This document shows positions 33,709 through 42,821 of a DNA stretch of 64,000 nt, piece after piece. The position numbers were made by a program, and so were the translations under genes. Origin of the DNA: DASSJT01 sp963715025 (GTDB taxonomy: Bacteria; Actinomycetota; Actinomycetes; Actinomycetales; Dermatophilaceae); contig CAVQQQ010000009.1 of the NCBI GenBank assembly GCA_963715025.1, positions 930,001 through 994,000 on the forward strand. The letters are read 5' to 3'. Numbering within the stretch: position 1 is the first letter of the stretch; each line of letters starts with the position of its first letter. A model generated the notes under the pieces. That model was not told the DNA's origin and made no database searches. It was given only the letters and a program-made list of their open reading frames with translations.

Positions 33709-35319
33709 ATGAAGCCCTTCGACCCGCGCCTGCTGCGCGCCGCCCCGGCGGCGCGCGGCCCGGTGCTGGGCCTGGCTGCGGTGGGCGTGCTCCAGGGTGC
33801 GGCGACCATCGGGCTCGCCTTCGCTCTGGCGGGCCTGGTGACAGCGGTCGTCGACGGCTCGCAGCTGCTGGCGCCGACGCTTTGGCTGGTCGGCCTCTTC
33901 ACCGTGCGGGCCGTGCTGGCACGCTTGGCCGAGCAGGCGGCTGCCCATGCGGGAGCGGAGGTCTCGGCTGCGCTGCGCACCCGGCTGGTGGCCCACTGGC
34001 TCAGCGGCCGGGCCGAGCAGCGGCCCGACCCTGATACCGCCGTGACGCTGGCAGCTCAGGGGTGCGCGGCGGTCGAGCCGTATGCCGCCCGCTTCCTCCC
34101 AGCGCTCGTCGCCGCAGCCGTCGTGCCCGCAGGTGCGATCGCCGCCCTGCTGGCGGTCGACTGGCCCAGCGCCCTGGTAGTGCTGCTCACCCTGCCCCTG
34201 CTGCCGCTGTTCGCAGCCCTGATCGGGCGGACCACCCAGGCCGAGACCCAACGGCGGTGGCGATCGCTGGCGACCCTCTCGGGGCACTTCCTCGACGTCA
34301 TGCGCGGGCTGCCCGTGCTGGTGTCCTACGGCCGCGCCGAGCGCCAAGTGGGGACCATCGCCACAGTGAGCCGAAGTCACCGCACGGCGACGATGCGCAC
34401 GCTGCGGCTGGCCTTCATGAGCTCGGCCGCCCTCGAGCTGCTCGCCACGATCTCCGTGGCGATCGTCGCGGTGACGGTCGGCCTGCGCCTGACGCACGGC
34501 ACGATCGGCCTCCACACCGGACTCCTGGCGATCCTCTTGGCGCCAGAGGCATATTGGCCGATCCGCCGGGTCGGCGCCGAGTTCCACGCTGCTGCCGACG
34601 GCACGGAGGCCATCGCGGATGTGCTGAGGGAGCTGGAGCGGCCCGACGAAGCCGCTGAGCCGACAGCGTCCGCCGCGTCCGCCGCGGCATCGCCGATGGT
34701 CGAGGTTCGGCAGCTGGCGTATGCCTACCCGGGCCACGACCGCCCGGTGCTGGAGGGGATCGACCTGCGGGCCGACCCGGGCCTGACGGTTGTCACCGGC
34801 GATTCCGGCGCCGGCAAGTCCACCCTGCTGGAGCTGATAGCCGGTCTGCGCACTCCCACGGCAGGGAGCGTGGACGCCCTCCCGGCGCACCTGGTCACCC
34901 AGCGGCCCTTCCTGCCCGCGGGGTCGGTTCGCGACGCGGTGGGCCTGGGGACCGGCGCGACGGGGGCCGAGATCTGGGAGGCGCTGCGCTCGGTGGGGCT
35001 CGACGGCACGGTCGCCGCACTCCCCGATGCCCTGGGCACCCGGCTGGGCGACGACGGCTTCGGGCTGTCCGCGGGCCAGCGGGCCCGGCTGGTGCTGGCC
35101 CGGGCGCTGTTGTCCTCGGCCCCGATCCTGCTCCTCGACGAGCCGACGGCCCACCTCGACCCCTCGACCGCGGAGCTCGTCCACGAGGTGATCCGGGACG
35201 AGGCCGACCACCGTGCTGTCATCGCCGTGACCCACCGGCCCGAGCTGCTCGCCCTGGCCGACCACCACCTGCACCTCAGCCCGGTCGGCGACACTTTGCG
35301 GGACGGAGCGCGCGCATGA
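33709..35319 (+). CDS. cydD: Thiol reductant ABC exporter subunit CydD
   Basis: 536 residues: six-helix ABC type 1 domain, then an ATPase with Walker A GDSGAGKST, signature LSAGQRARLVLARAL, Walker B ILLLDEPTAHLDPS and H-loop VTHRP. CydDC exports cysteine/glutathione-type thiols needed to insert heme into cytochrome bd. A GTG at 33700 is an alternative start. The stop overlaps cydC. Confidence 0.92.
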   Translation: MKPFDPRLLRAAPAARGPVLGLAAVGVLQGAATIGLAFALAGLVTAVVDGSQLLAPTLWLVGLFTVRAVLARLAEQAAAHAGAEVSAALRTRLVAHWLSGRAEQRPDPDTAVTLAAQGCAAVEPYAARFLPALVAAAVVPAGAIAALLAVDWPSALVVLLTLPLLPLFAALIGRTTQAETQRRWRSLATLSGHFLDVMRGLPVLVSYGRAERQVGTIATVSRSHRTATMRTLRLAFMSSAALELLATISVAIVAVTVGLRLTHGTIGLHTGLLAILLAPEAYWPIRRVGAEFHAAADGTEAIADVLRELERPDEAAEPTASAASAAASPMVEVRQLAYAYPGHDRPVLEGIDLRADPGLTVVTGDSGAGKSTLLELIAGLRTPTAGSVDALPAHLVTQRPFLPAGSVRDAVGLGTGATGAEIWEALRSVGLDGTVAALPDALGTRLGDDGFGLSAGQRARLVLARALLSSAPILLLDEPTAHLDPSTAELVHEVIRDEADHRAVIAVTHRPELLALADHHLHLSPVGDTLRDGARA

Positions 35320-37130
35320 CCTCCCCATTGACCGTCGCACCAGGACCAGGCGCCGCGTCCGTGCGCTGGACCCCGCGGCTGAGTCCCAGCCGGAAGGTCC
35401 TCGCGGCCGGGCTCCTCGGCGCCGCGGCAACGATCAGCGGCCTGGCTCTGACGGCGACATCGGGGTGGCTCATCGTGAGGGCCAGCGGCCGTCCGGTCAT
35501 CCTCACCCTCCTCGTCGCCATCGTCGCGGTGCGCACCTTCGGGCTGGCCCGGCCGGTGCTGAGATACGCCGAGCGCCTGCGCTCACACGACGCCGCCCTG
35601 AGCGATCTCGCCGAGCAGCGAACCCAGGTGTATGCCGGTCTGGTGCCGCTCACGCCCGCCCGGCTCGGCCGCCGGTCCAGGAGCGAAGTGCTCGGTGGGG
35701 TCGTCGACGACCTGACGGACGTGGTCGAGTCCCAGGCGCGGGTCACTGCCCCGGTCCTGGGCGCCGGCGGCGCCGCGGTAGCCGCGTGTGTCTTCTCCGC
35801 GCTGTTGCTACCCACAGCTGGCCTCGTGCTGACTGGTCTGCTCGTCGTGGTCGCCGTGCTGTGCCGGGTGGCCTGGGTGGCTGAGTCGGAAAGCCAGCAG
35901 CGACTGCTTGCTGCTCGAGCCGAGGTGCTTCACGTCAGTGAGCTGGTCGCCCGCCAGGCCGGCGAGCTGCAGGCCATCGGCGCCAGCGGCACGGCCCAGC
36001 GGTGGCTCCTGGACGCGCAGGGGCGGTTCAGCGCCGAGGCCCGAGCGCAGAGCCGTGGAAGGGCCCTGCTCTCGGCGGGGATCCTGTGTGCCACGGGAGC
36101 TGCGACCGCGGTGACGGCCTGGTTCGTTGCCGGCGCCGCCGCCCAGGGGGTGGTGAGCCGTCCGGTCGCGGCCCTGCTGGTGCTGGTTCCCGTCGCGGTC
36201 GGTGAAGCGCTGGGCTCGCTGCCGGACGCGATCCGGGCCCTCGCCCGCGCCCGGGCCAGCGCCACCCGGCTGGAGCGGCTGCTCGACCAGGACCCGGCGG
36301 TGGCGGCCGCGGTGACAACCGCGGAAGGCGGTCTGGAAGAGCCACTCACCCCAGCGCCGCACCTGCAGGTCAAGGCGGTCAGCGCGTCGTGGCTGGCCGC
36401 GGGGCTCCGGTCTGCCGTGGGGTCTGCCGCGATCGATCTCCCTCCGACCGACCTCGAGCTCCCGCCGGGGGGCCGCGTGGCGGTCGTGGGGGCCAACGGC
36501 ACCGGCAAGTCGACGCTCGTTGCGGTGCTGGCTCGCCACCTCGACCCTTCCGGGGGCCGCTACACCGTCGACGGTCGCGACGTTCGCGATCTGTCCCTGG
36601 CCGACGTCCGTGGGCTCTTCGCGATCGTTGACGACGAGCCCCACGTCTTCGCGACGACGCTGCGCGAGAACCTCCGGCTGGCCGGTGCCGGGGAGCCGGC
36701 GCCCGCCGACGGTAACGCCGCCATCGTCAGCGGCGGCGACCAGGTCACGAGCTCTCCGGATCCGTCGCTGGCCGACGCCGCACTCGTGGCGGCCCTGCAC
36801 CGGGCCGGACTCGGCGAGTGGCTGGCGCGTCTCCCCGAGGGTCTGGACACCCGGCTCGGCACCGGTGGCCGCGGCGTTTCCGGTGGTGAGCGGGCGCGGC
36901 TCGGCCTGGCTCGCGCGTTCTTGTCGGGTCGCCCGATCCTGCTGCTCGACGAGCCGGTGGCCCACCTCGACCACGCCACAGCCACCGCTGTCCTTGCAGA
37001 CCTCGCGGCCTCTGCGTCGACCCGCAGCGTCGTCATGGTGACCCACCGTCCGGAGGGTCTGGAGCACTTCGACGCCGTACTCGACCTGACCCCGGCGGGC
37101 ACTTCGGCTGCTCACAGGTCTGGTGGGTAG
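35316..37130 (+). CDS. cydC: Thiol reductant ABC exporter subunit CydC
   Basis: 604 residues: membrane domain (residues 25-310) and ATPase with Walker A GANGTGKST, signature VSGGERARLGLARAF, Walker B ILLLDEPVAHLDHA. Between them the ATPase has an insert (about residues 460-490, GEPAPADGNAAIVSGGDQV) longer than usual. It partners CydD. ATG overlaps the cydD stop (ATGA); the BlaI gene starts nine bases after its end. Confidence 0.92.
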   Translation: MTSPLTVAPGPGAASVRWTPRLSPSRKVLAAGLLGAAATISGLALTATSGWLIVRASGRPVILTLLVAIVAVRTFGLARPVLRYAERLRSHDAALSDLAEQRTQVYAGLVPLTPARLGRRSRSEVLGGVVDDLTDVVESQARVTAPVLGAGGAAVAACVFSALLLPTAGLVLTGLLVVVAVLCRVAWVAESESQQRLLAARAEVLHVSELVARQAGELQAIGASGTAQRWLLDAQGRFSAEARAQSRGRALLSAGILCATGAATAVTAWFVAGAAAQGVVSRPVAALLVLVPVAVGEALGSLPDAIRALARARASATRLERLLDQDPAVAAAVTTAEGGLEEPLTPAPHLQVKAVSASWLAAGLRSAVGSAAIDLPPTDLELPPGGRVAVVGANGTGKSTLVAVLARHLDPSGGRYTVDGRDVRDLSLADVRGLFAIVDDEPHVFATTLRENLRLAGAGEPAPADGNAAIVSGGDQVTSSPDPSLADAALVAALHRAGLGEWLARLPEGLDTRLGTGGRGVSGGERARLGLARAFLSGRPILLLDEPVAHLDHATATAVLADLAASASTRSVVMVTHRPEGLEHFDAVLDLTPAGTSAAHRSGG

Positions 37131-37139
37131 TTTGGGGCC

Positions 37140-37577
37140 ATGTCCGACGGATCCACCGCACGCCTCGGCCTGCTCGAGCGTGCCGTCATGGATCAGCTCT
37201 GGGCCACACGCGGCCAGCCCAGAGCGGTGCAGTCAGGCTCGGTCGAGCCGGGTCTGACCGTGAAAGACGTTCACCTTGGCCTGGCGCGGACCCGCGACAT
37301 CGCCTACACGACGGTGCTGACGGTGCTCGACCGTCTGGCCAAGAAGGGCCTGGTGGACCGAGAGCGCGATGGCAGGGCGTGGCGCTACCGCCCCGTGGCA
37401 TCTCGGGAAGAGCTCACGGCCCGAGCCATGCGGCAGCCGCTGGGTGCGCTCGACGGCGTCGACCGTCGGGCTGCATTGCTGCACTTGCTCGACACCGTGT
37501 CGGCGGAGGAGCTGGATGACCTCAAGGCCGCCCTGGCGGAGGTTGAGGCGCGCACGGCCCGGACGGCGCGCGGCTGA
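37140..37577 (+). CDS. BlaI/MecI/CopY-family repressor
   Basis: 145 residues. Penicillinase-repressor winged helix: LGLLERAVMDQLWA, LTVKDVHLGLARTRDIAYTTVLTVLDRLAKKGLVDRERDGRAWRYRPV (recognition helix and wing), then a C-terminal dimer helix (LLHLLDTVSAEELDDLKAALAEVEAR). It is paired with an M56 peptidase as in BlaI-BlaR, but sits at the end of the cyd operon with no beta-lactamase nearby. It probably represses the operon at 31092-31127 (inference). Confidence 0.9.
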   Translation: MSDGSTARLGLLERAVMDQLWATRGQPRAVQSGSVEPGLTVKDVHLGLARTRDIAYTTVLTVLDRLAKKGLVDRERDGRAWRYRPVASREELTARAMRQPLGALDGVDRRAALLHLLDTVSAEELDDLKAALAEVEARTARTARG

Positions 37578-37579
37578 AC

Positions 37580-38443
37580 GTGGCGCTGGTCGCCCCGCTG
37601 CTCCTCGCGGCGCTGGCCGTCATCCTCACCACGGTCGCACCCCGGGTGATGGCGCGGGCCACCGTTTTCCGCCGCTCACCCCGGCCGGCCCTGGTCGTGT
37701 GGCAGGCAGTTGCCCTGGCTGCCGTACTGTGCGTTCTCGCCGCCGGCCCTTCGGCGGTCAGGGCCTGGCCCGAGGCGTCTGCTGCAGCGATGGCGGCGTG
37801 GGCCGCGACCAGCCTGATCGCCTTGCGCCTCGTCCTGACGGGGCACCGCGTCGGAAGCCGCCTGCGGGCCGCCCGCCGCGAGCACCGGGAGCTCGTCGAC
37901 CTCATTGGCGAACGCCAGGAGTCCCGGTCTCCAGCGGACCCCCGGCTGCGCGTGCTCGCCCACCCCATACCCACGGCATACTGCCTGCCTGGACTGCGTC
38001 GCCGCGTCATCCTCAGCGAGGGCACACTCGAGGCCCTGCCGCCTGACCAGCTCGCGGCCGTGCTCGCACATGAGCGCGCCCACCTGCGCGCTCGGCACGA
38101 CCTGGTGGTCGAGTACTTCACCGTGCTGCACGAGGCCGCTCCGGCCTCGGTGCGCGCTCCGGAAGCCCTGCGCGAGGTCCGACTGCTCGTCGAGGTGCTC
38201 GCCGACCGGGTGGCCCGCCACGCCGCGGGCGACGTGGCGCTGGCCCGGGCTCTGGTCAGTCTGGCCGGAGCCGTTCACCCCAGCCAGGCGCTAGCCGTCT
38301 CGACGGATTCCTCGGCCACGCGGGTCCGAATGGACCTGTTGGCGCGCCCCGAGGCACCGAGAGCGCTGGCACTGGCGATGTACGGGTTCGCGCTTTCGGT
38401 GGTGGCGGCTCCGGCGTTGCTCGTGGCTCTGGCCTGGGCCTGA
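37580..38443 (+). CDS. M56-family membrane metallopeptidase (BlaR1-like)
   Basis: 287 residues, GTG start two bases after blaI. Three or four membrane helices and the zinc site HERAH (His164 to His168) in VLAHERAHLRARHDLVVEYF, with VILSEGTLEALP ahead. It has no penicillin-binding sensor domain, unlike BlaR1, so the signal must be sensed by the membrane part or a partner. By analogy it would inactivate the upstream BlaI-like repressor by proteolysis. Convergent with the ABC permease gene. Confidence 0.87.
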   Translation: MALVAPLLLAALAVILTTVAPRVMARATVFRRSPRPALVVWQAVALAAVLCVLAAGPSAVRAWPEASAAAMAAWAATSLIALRLVLTGHRVGSRLRAARREHRELVDLIGERQESRSPADPRLRVLAHPIPTAYCLPGLRRRVILSEGTLEALPPDQLAAVLAHERAHLRARHDLVVEYFTVLHEAAPASVRAPEALREVRLLVEVLADRVARHAAGDVALARALVSLAGAVHPSQALAVSTDSSATRVRMDLLARPEAPRALALAMYGFALSVVAAPALLVALAWA

Positions 38444-38450
38444 ACCAGAT

Positions 38451-38464
38451 CGTGGCATGCCACG
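38451..38464. promoter_or_regulatory. 14-bp perfect palindrome between convergent genes
   Basis: CGTGGCATGCCACG, eight bases after the M56 peptidase stop and 30 bp before the convergent permease stop. It could form a short terminator stem with no loop, or be a protein site; unassigned. Confidence 0.35.
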
Positions 38465-38493
38465 CGTCCTTCACCGGAGGCAGCGCACGTTGG

Positions 38494-39249
38494 TCAGGCG
38501 TTTTCCCTGCGGAAGGTCGCCGTCCCCCACCAGAGGGCAAGGGCGAACAGCAATATCGACCACACCGAGCCCCAGAGCAGCCCGTGCTCACTGAAGTCAC
38601 CGTTGAAGGCGGCCCGGACCGCATTGGTGACGTGTTTGACCGGCATGAAATCGCTGGCGGTCTGCAACCACTGCTTTCCCAGCGTCATCGGCAGCAGGAT
38701 CCCGGACAGCAGCAGCACGGGCATCATCACCATGTTGATAACCGGCGCCATGACGTCCTCGCTCTTCGTCGTGAGCGCGAGCGCGTTGGACGCCGCGGCG
38801 CATGCGCCACCGATCAGCATGGTGAGCAGCACCCCGAACAGGGCACCGCGCAGCGACGCCGTCATGCCCAAGATGTAGCCGAGGCCGATGAGCACGAGAG
38901 CCTGCACGAGCAGCTGGAGCAGGTCGCGCCAGAGTCGCCCCATCAGCAGGGCGGTGCGATTGGCTGGCGTCACCCGCTCGGCTTCGATGACACCGTCACG
39001 CCACTCGGCGATCAGGCCGAAGCCGGCGAAGAACGCTCCGAAGACGCCGAGCTGCACCAGCATGCCTGGAACGAAGAACGTGTAGGCGTTTGCCGCGCCG
39101 AGCTCCCTGGTCAACGGCTCGAGCAACGGCCCGAACAGAAGGAGGTACAGGATCGGTTGGGTCAGCCCGATGATCACCCAGGCCGGATTACGCAGGTTCA
39201 TGCGCAGCTGCCGGCGGAAGACGATGTAACTCTCGCGGAGGAACGTCAT
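38494..39249 (-). CDS. ABC-2 type exporter permease (DrrB-like)
   Basis: 251 residues with six membrane helices: PAWVIIGLTQPILYLLLFGPLL, FVPGMLVQLGVFGAFFAGFGLIAEWRDGVIEAERVTP, and VINMVMMPVLLLSGILLPM, typical of daunorubicin-resistance type permeases. It partners the ATPase gene upstream (16-bp gap) to export a hydrophobic compound. No biosynthetic genes are adjacent, so a resistance or lipid-export role is more likely than self-immunity. Confidence 0.9.
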   Translation of the reverse strand: MTFLRESYIVFRRQLRMNLRNPAWVIIGLTQPILYLLLFGPLLEPLTRELGAANAYTFFVPGMLVQLGVFGAFFAGFGLIAEWRDGVIEAERVTPANRTALLMGRLWRDLLQLLVQALVLIGLGYILGMTASLRGALFGVLLTMLIGGACAAASNALALTTKSEDVMAPVINMVMMPVLLLSGILLPMTLGKQWLQTASDFMPVKHVTNAVRAAFNGDFSEHGLLWGSVWSILLFALALWWGTATFRRENA

Positions 39250-39264
39250 GTCGTGGGTCCTTCC

Positions 39265-40257
39265 TCACTCGCTGTCGCGCAGCGAACGGCCGGTCAGGGT
39301 CAGGAAGACGTCGTCCAGCGTCGGACGGCGCACCTCGATCGAGGTGAGGTTGAGATCAGAGCGGTCGAGGTCGCGCAGCAGCCCGGGGATCACGACCCCG
39401 GCGCGGTGCACTCGCCCGCGGACGTGGTTGCCCTGGATCTCGACCTTGGAATCGGTCCCGCCCACGCCTGACCCGTTGCCCAGCACGGCACTGAACTTGG
39501 CGGCCGCCACCGGCAGCAACTCGGGATCGGCCAGCTCGAGGTCGACCATATCGCCGGAGACTTGCGCCTTGAGGTTGTCGGGAGTATCGGCCGCGACAAT
39601 CTTGCCGTGGTCGATGACGACCACCCGATCGCTGAGCGCATCGGCCTCGTCGAGGTAGTGCGTCGTCAGGAACACCGTCGCCCCCTGCCGCGCCCGCAGG
39701 TCCTCGATGTGGATCCACAGGTTGGCCCGCGCCTGCGGGTCGAGCCCGGTGGTCGGCTCGTCCAGGAAGACCAGGGTCGGCTCGTGGATCAGCCCCATGG
39801 CGATGTCGAGCCGGCGGCGCTGGCCCCCGGACATAGATCGTGGCTGCCGCGACCACAGCCCCTGCAACTCAAGCTGGTCGAACAGCTCCCTGCCGCGCGC
39901 CGTGGCGGCCGTCGCCGTCATCCCGTAGAGCATGCCGTGGTCGACCACCTCATCGCCGGCCCGCGCGTAGCTCCCGGTGGACCCGCTCTGCGAGACGTAG
40001 CCGATGCGGCGCCGCACCTCCGCGGACTGCGTCACCACGTCATACCCAGCGACCGTGGCTTCGCCCGCCGTCGGGCGCAGCAGCGTGGTCAGCATGCGCA
40101 GCGTCGTGGTCTTGCCCGCGCCGTTCGGGCCGAGGAAGCCGACGACCTCGCCCTCTTCCACATCGAGATCGACGCCATCGACGGCGCGCACCTCGCTCTT
40201 CTCTCGGCCCGACTTCGTCGTGAACGTCTGGACCAGCCCTCGTGCCTGGATCATCAT
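39265..40257 (-). CDS. ABC exporter ATP-binding protein (DrrA-like)
   Basis: 330 residues. Walker A GPNGAGKTTT, signature MSGGQRRRLDIAMGL, Walker B LVFLDEPTTGLDPQ, H-loop TTHYLDEAD and the DrrA C-terminal extension. It drives the adjacent permease. Start taken at ATG 40257 (one of three nearby ATGs, 40266, 40257, 40254), since the domain begins MIQARGLVQTF. The PadR operators lie directly upstream at 40273-40312. Confidence 0.9.
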   Translation of the reverse strand: MMIQARGLVQTFTTKSGREKSEVRAVDGVDLDVEEGEVVGFLGPNGAGKTTTLRMLTTLLRPTAGEATVAGYDVVTQSAEVRRRIGYVSQSGSTGSYARAGDEVVDHGMLYGMTATAATARGRELFDQLELQGLWSRQPRSMSGGQRRRLDIAMGLIHEPTLVFLDEPTTGLDPQARANLWIHIEDLRARQGATVFLTTHYLDEADALSDRVVVIDHGKIVAADTPDNLKAQVSGDMVDLELADPELLPVAAAKFSAVLGNGSGVGGTDSKVEIQGNHVRGRVHRAGVVIPGLLRDLDRSDLNLTSIEVRRPTLDDVFLTLTGRSLRDSE

Positions 40258-40272
40258 TCCCCACATCCGCTG

Positions 40273-40312
40273 TATTCAAGGTTGAACAGTGACCATTGTT
40301 CAAATTTGAACA
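40273..40312. promoter_or_regulatory. Two PadR operators in the exporter promoter
   Basis: TATTCAAGGTTGAACA (40273-40288) and the perfect 16-bp palindrome TGTTCAAATTTGAACA (40297-40312), centres 24 bp apart. A third overlapping dyad TTGAACA(8)TGTTCAA joins them. This AT-rich patch lies between padR and the ATPase gene, so the regulator would control the exporter. Confidence 0.7.
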
Positions 40313-40417
40313 GCGACCGTCAAGTCCCTTTTCGAACTTGCCGATACGCCGTCCGGCCGGCTGGGAGCGTCACTCACCCAGCATGGACGTCCCCACTGAC
40401 AGCGCAGCGAACCCAGG

Positions 40418-41065
40418 TCAGTCGAGCCCCAGGATCTTCCGGTAGCGCTCCCGGTCGGCGCTTATCTGCCACCCCGGGTCGTCGGCGGGCGGAGCCCAGG
40501 CCGAGGGCTCGCCACGGAAGGAAATGCCGCCGTCTTCGACCTCTTTCAGAAGGTCAGCGACCCACGCACGTTCGGTCGCAGCCATCTGGTCCCAGTACCT
40601 GATCAGGGGCGGAAGGTGGGGCGGGATGGTCGACAGGTCGACGCCGACTGCCTCGGCCTGCGCGGTTTCCATGCGCTGGTCGATCCGCTCCAGCCGGGAC
40701 TTCAGGTGGCGCAGGAAGCGCTTGCGAGTGACCAGCGGGATCAGCGCGATTGCGGTGTGGAAGGCCACCGGCGCGATGGGGTCGACCACCTCAACGGCCT
40801 CCCCATACAGCCGATCGAACTCCCGACGCCCCTCTGGCGTGCTCGTGTAGACGGCCACGACCCGCGCGCCCTCCGGCAGGTTGTGACGGGTCACGAACCC
40901 CTGCTTGGTCAGGGTCGCGAGCCCGGAGTAGATCGAGCCCGGGTTGATCGAGGCCCAGTCCTCCACCTGCCAGGACAGCAGCTCCCGCCGCAGCTGGTAG
41001 CCGTTGATCGGCTCGAAGAGCATGACCGCACCGAGCAGCAGCAATCGGGTCTCGGTCGCCGCCAT
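40418..41065 (-). CDS. PadR-family transcriptional regulator
   Basis: 215 residues. N-terminal PadR winged helix: LLLLGAVMLFEPINGYQLRRELLSWQVEDWASINPGSIYSGLATLTKQGFV and wing VYTSTPEGRREFDRL; a C-terminal helical Vir-like dimer domain follows. In this family ligand binding releases DNA. It is directly upstream of the DrrAB-like exporter on the same strand, the standard arrangement for PadR-regulated drug efflux (as with LmrR). Confidence 0.9.
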   Translation of the reverse strand: MAATETRLLLLGAVMLFEPINGYQLRRELLSWQVEDWASINPGSIYSGLATLTKQGFVTRHNLPEGARVVAVYTSTPEGRREFDRLYGEAVEVVDPIAPVAFHTAIALIPLVTRKRFLRHLKSRLERIDQRMETAQAEAVGVDLSTIPPHLPPLIRYWDQMAATERAWVADLLKEVEDGGISFRGEPSAWAPPADDPGWQISADRERYRKILGLD

Positions 41066-41094
41066 GCATCGGAGTCTAGGGACGATTCACAACG

Positions 41095-41994
41095 TCAGCC
41101 GCGCAGCTGGTCGAGCGTGACGAAGCCGTAGCCGTAGGCGCGCAGGCTGCTGATGACCTGGGGGAGCGCGTTGGCGTCGAGGGTCGACCCGTCAGGTGCG
41201 GCACCCAGGTGCATCAGCACGATCTCGCCCGGCGTGCGAGCTGCCACCACGCGCGACACCACCTTCGCCACCGTGATGCCCTCGGACGTGCCCTTCCAGC
41301 CCAGCGTGTCGACCGTCCAGCCGACCGCCACGTAGCCGAGGCCGTTGACCAGTTTCAGGGTGCGGCTGTCGTAGTCGCCGTAGGGGAATCGGAACAGCGG
41401 ACGCGGATCCTCGCCCGTGGCGCTGAGGATCGCGGTGCGAGCCCGGGTCACCTCGGACTTCACCGCCGAGTCGCTCAGCTTCGGGAGGTGCGGATGGTTG
41501 TAGGTGTGGTTGCCCACGAGGCCCGCTGCGGCGATCTTCGCGGCGCCACCGGGGTGGTCCACGCAGAAGTCGCCGGTGAGGAAGAACGTAGCGGGGACGT
41601 GCTCACGAGCCAGGGTCGCGAGGACGGAGTCGACAGCCTGGCTGCCCGACCCGCCGTCGAAGGTCAGCGCGACCACCTTGCGCGTGGTCGGCAGCACGCT
41701 GACGACGCGGCCGCTGACCACGGGCGGAGGCACCGAGGGGGAGGTGGTCGAGGGCTTGCGCGTCGTCGACGACGGACGGGGAGTCGACGCACTGGGCCGT
41801 GGGGTCGACGTGGTGCCCGGCTTCGAGGCGGTCGAGGGAGTCGGACTGGGGTGCCAGGTCGGCTGCGTGCTGGTGCTCGTCGCTGCCGGCGACGAGGACG
41901 TGGGCGACACCCCTGGCCCACCGTTCTCGGCACCACCGCAGGCTGCGACCAGCGCAAGCGCCGCCAGCACCGGTACTGCACGCAGCCGACCCAT
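41095..41994 (-). CDS. Polysaccharide deacetylase lipoprotein (NodB domain)
   Basis: 299 residues. Lipoprotein signal with Cys19, then a Ser/Thr/Pro-rich spacer (residues 25-95) and a NodB domain: VALTFDGGSGSQ, HTYNH metal ligands, RFPYGDYD, TVDTLGWKG, and VLMHLG. Motif 1 is TFDGG, not TFDDG, a variant known in some Gram-positive enzymes. It probably deacetylates cell-wall glycans outside the cell. A stand-alone gene upstream of padR on the same strand, 29 bp apart. Confidence 0.85.
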   Translation of the reverse strand: MGRLRAVPVLAALALVAACGGAENGGPGVSPTSSSPAATSTSTQPTWHPSPTPSTASKPGTTSTPRPSASTPRPSSTTRKPSTTSPSVPPPVVSGRVVSVLPTTRKVVALTFDGGSGSQAVDSVLATLAREHVPATFFLTGDFCVDHPGGAAKIAAAGLVGNHTYNHPHLPKLSDSAVKSEVTRARTAILSATGEDPRPLFRFPYGDYDSRTLKLVNGLGYVAVGWTVDTLGWKGTSEGITVAKVVSRVVAARTPGEIVLMHLGAAPDGSTLDANALPQVISSLRAYGYGFVTLDQLRG

Positions 41995-42157
41995 GTCTCA
42001 GGCTGTCGCACCTGCCCCGGCTCCCACAGGGCCAAACGTCCCCGGTTGGCGAGGCGAGTATTCGTCCTGGACAAGCGCGTCCACGGTCCCCACCAACGAC
42101 AGCCGCCCCTTCCGCGCGGATGCACGGGAGGGGCGGCTGGACGGTCGTGACCCGCGA

Positions 42158-42553
42158 CTACGCCTCGGCGAGTCCGGCGTCACCCGGCAGGACCTGCGCC
42201 TTGGGCGAGGGGCCGTAGGCGTTGTCGCTGGACTCGCCCTCCTTGGCGTACCAGACGATCAGCATGATGACGCCGATGATCGGGATCAGGCCGAAGAGGA
42301 TCCACCAGCCGCTCTTCCCGATGTCGTGCAGCCGGCGCACGCTCACCGCGAGGCCAGGCAGGAACAGGGCCAGGCCGACGATGATGCTCACGAAGCCGAC
42401 CGACTGGCTGGAGACAGCCGAGTCGATCAGCCGGGCGACGATCGACACGACGATGTTGAACAGGACGAACCACCAGTACTCCGAGCGCCGAGCCCGGCCG
42501 GAGAACGTGGCGTACTTGGAAAGCGCGCTGCGGACAGCGTCGACGAAGGACAA
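42158..42553 (-). CDS. DUF805 family membrane protein
   Basis: 131 residues with four membrane helices. Conserved DUF805 features: ALSKYATFSGRARRSEYWWFVLFNIV, and PGLAVSVRRLHDIGKSGWWILFGLIPIIG. The start is TTG 42553, decided by AAGGAG six bases upstream; no ATG fits the domain. Function unknown (homologous to E. coli YhaH/YhaI). It is divergent from bioB across 268 bp in which I see no clear operator apart from one octamer at 42792. Confidence 0.87.
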   Translation of the reverse strand: MSFVDAVRSALSKYATFSGRARRSEYWWFVLFNIVVSIVARLIDSAVSSQSVGFVSIIVGLALFLPGLAVSVRRLHDIGKSGWWILFGLIPIIGVIMLIVWYAKEGESSDNAYGPSPKAQVLPGDAGLAEA

Positions 42554-42821
42554 GGCTTTCTCCTTGGTTGGGGCGAAAACTGGGTTGTCGCAGCCGTCGG
42601 TTCGACGGGCCGTGCGGACACTAGCGGAGCGAGCCCGCCGAGAGGGCTGTTCGCGTCTCGACGCCGTGGCTCGTGTCTGATCCGTTATCGAGGCCGCCTG
42701 CCACGGCTGGGAACTCACCCGGTTCAGCCCGAGCGGGTGCCACCGTTCCTGGCCAGCGTCTGACCGACCGGTACCCGGGCGGCGAGCACACGGCATACGC
42801 CTCTTTGCCACAATCGACGGC

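Noticed and set aside
33559..35430. 623-residue minus-strand frame over cydD
   Set aside because: Complement of an intact ABC transporter gene; no motif.
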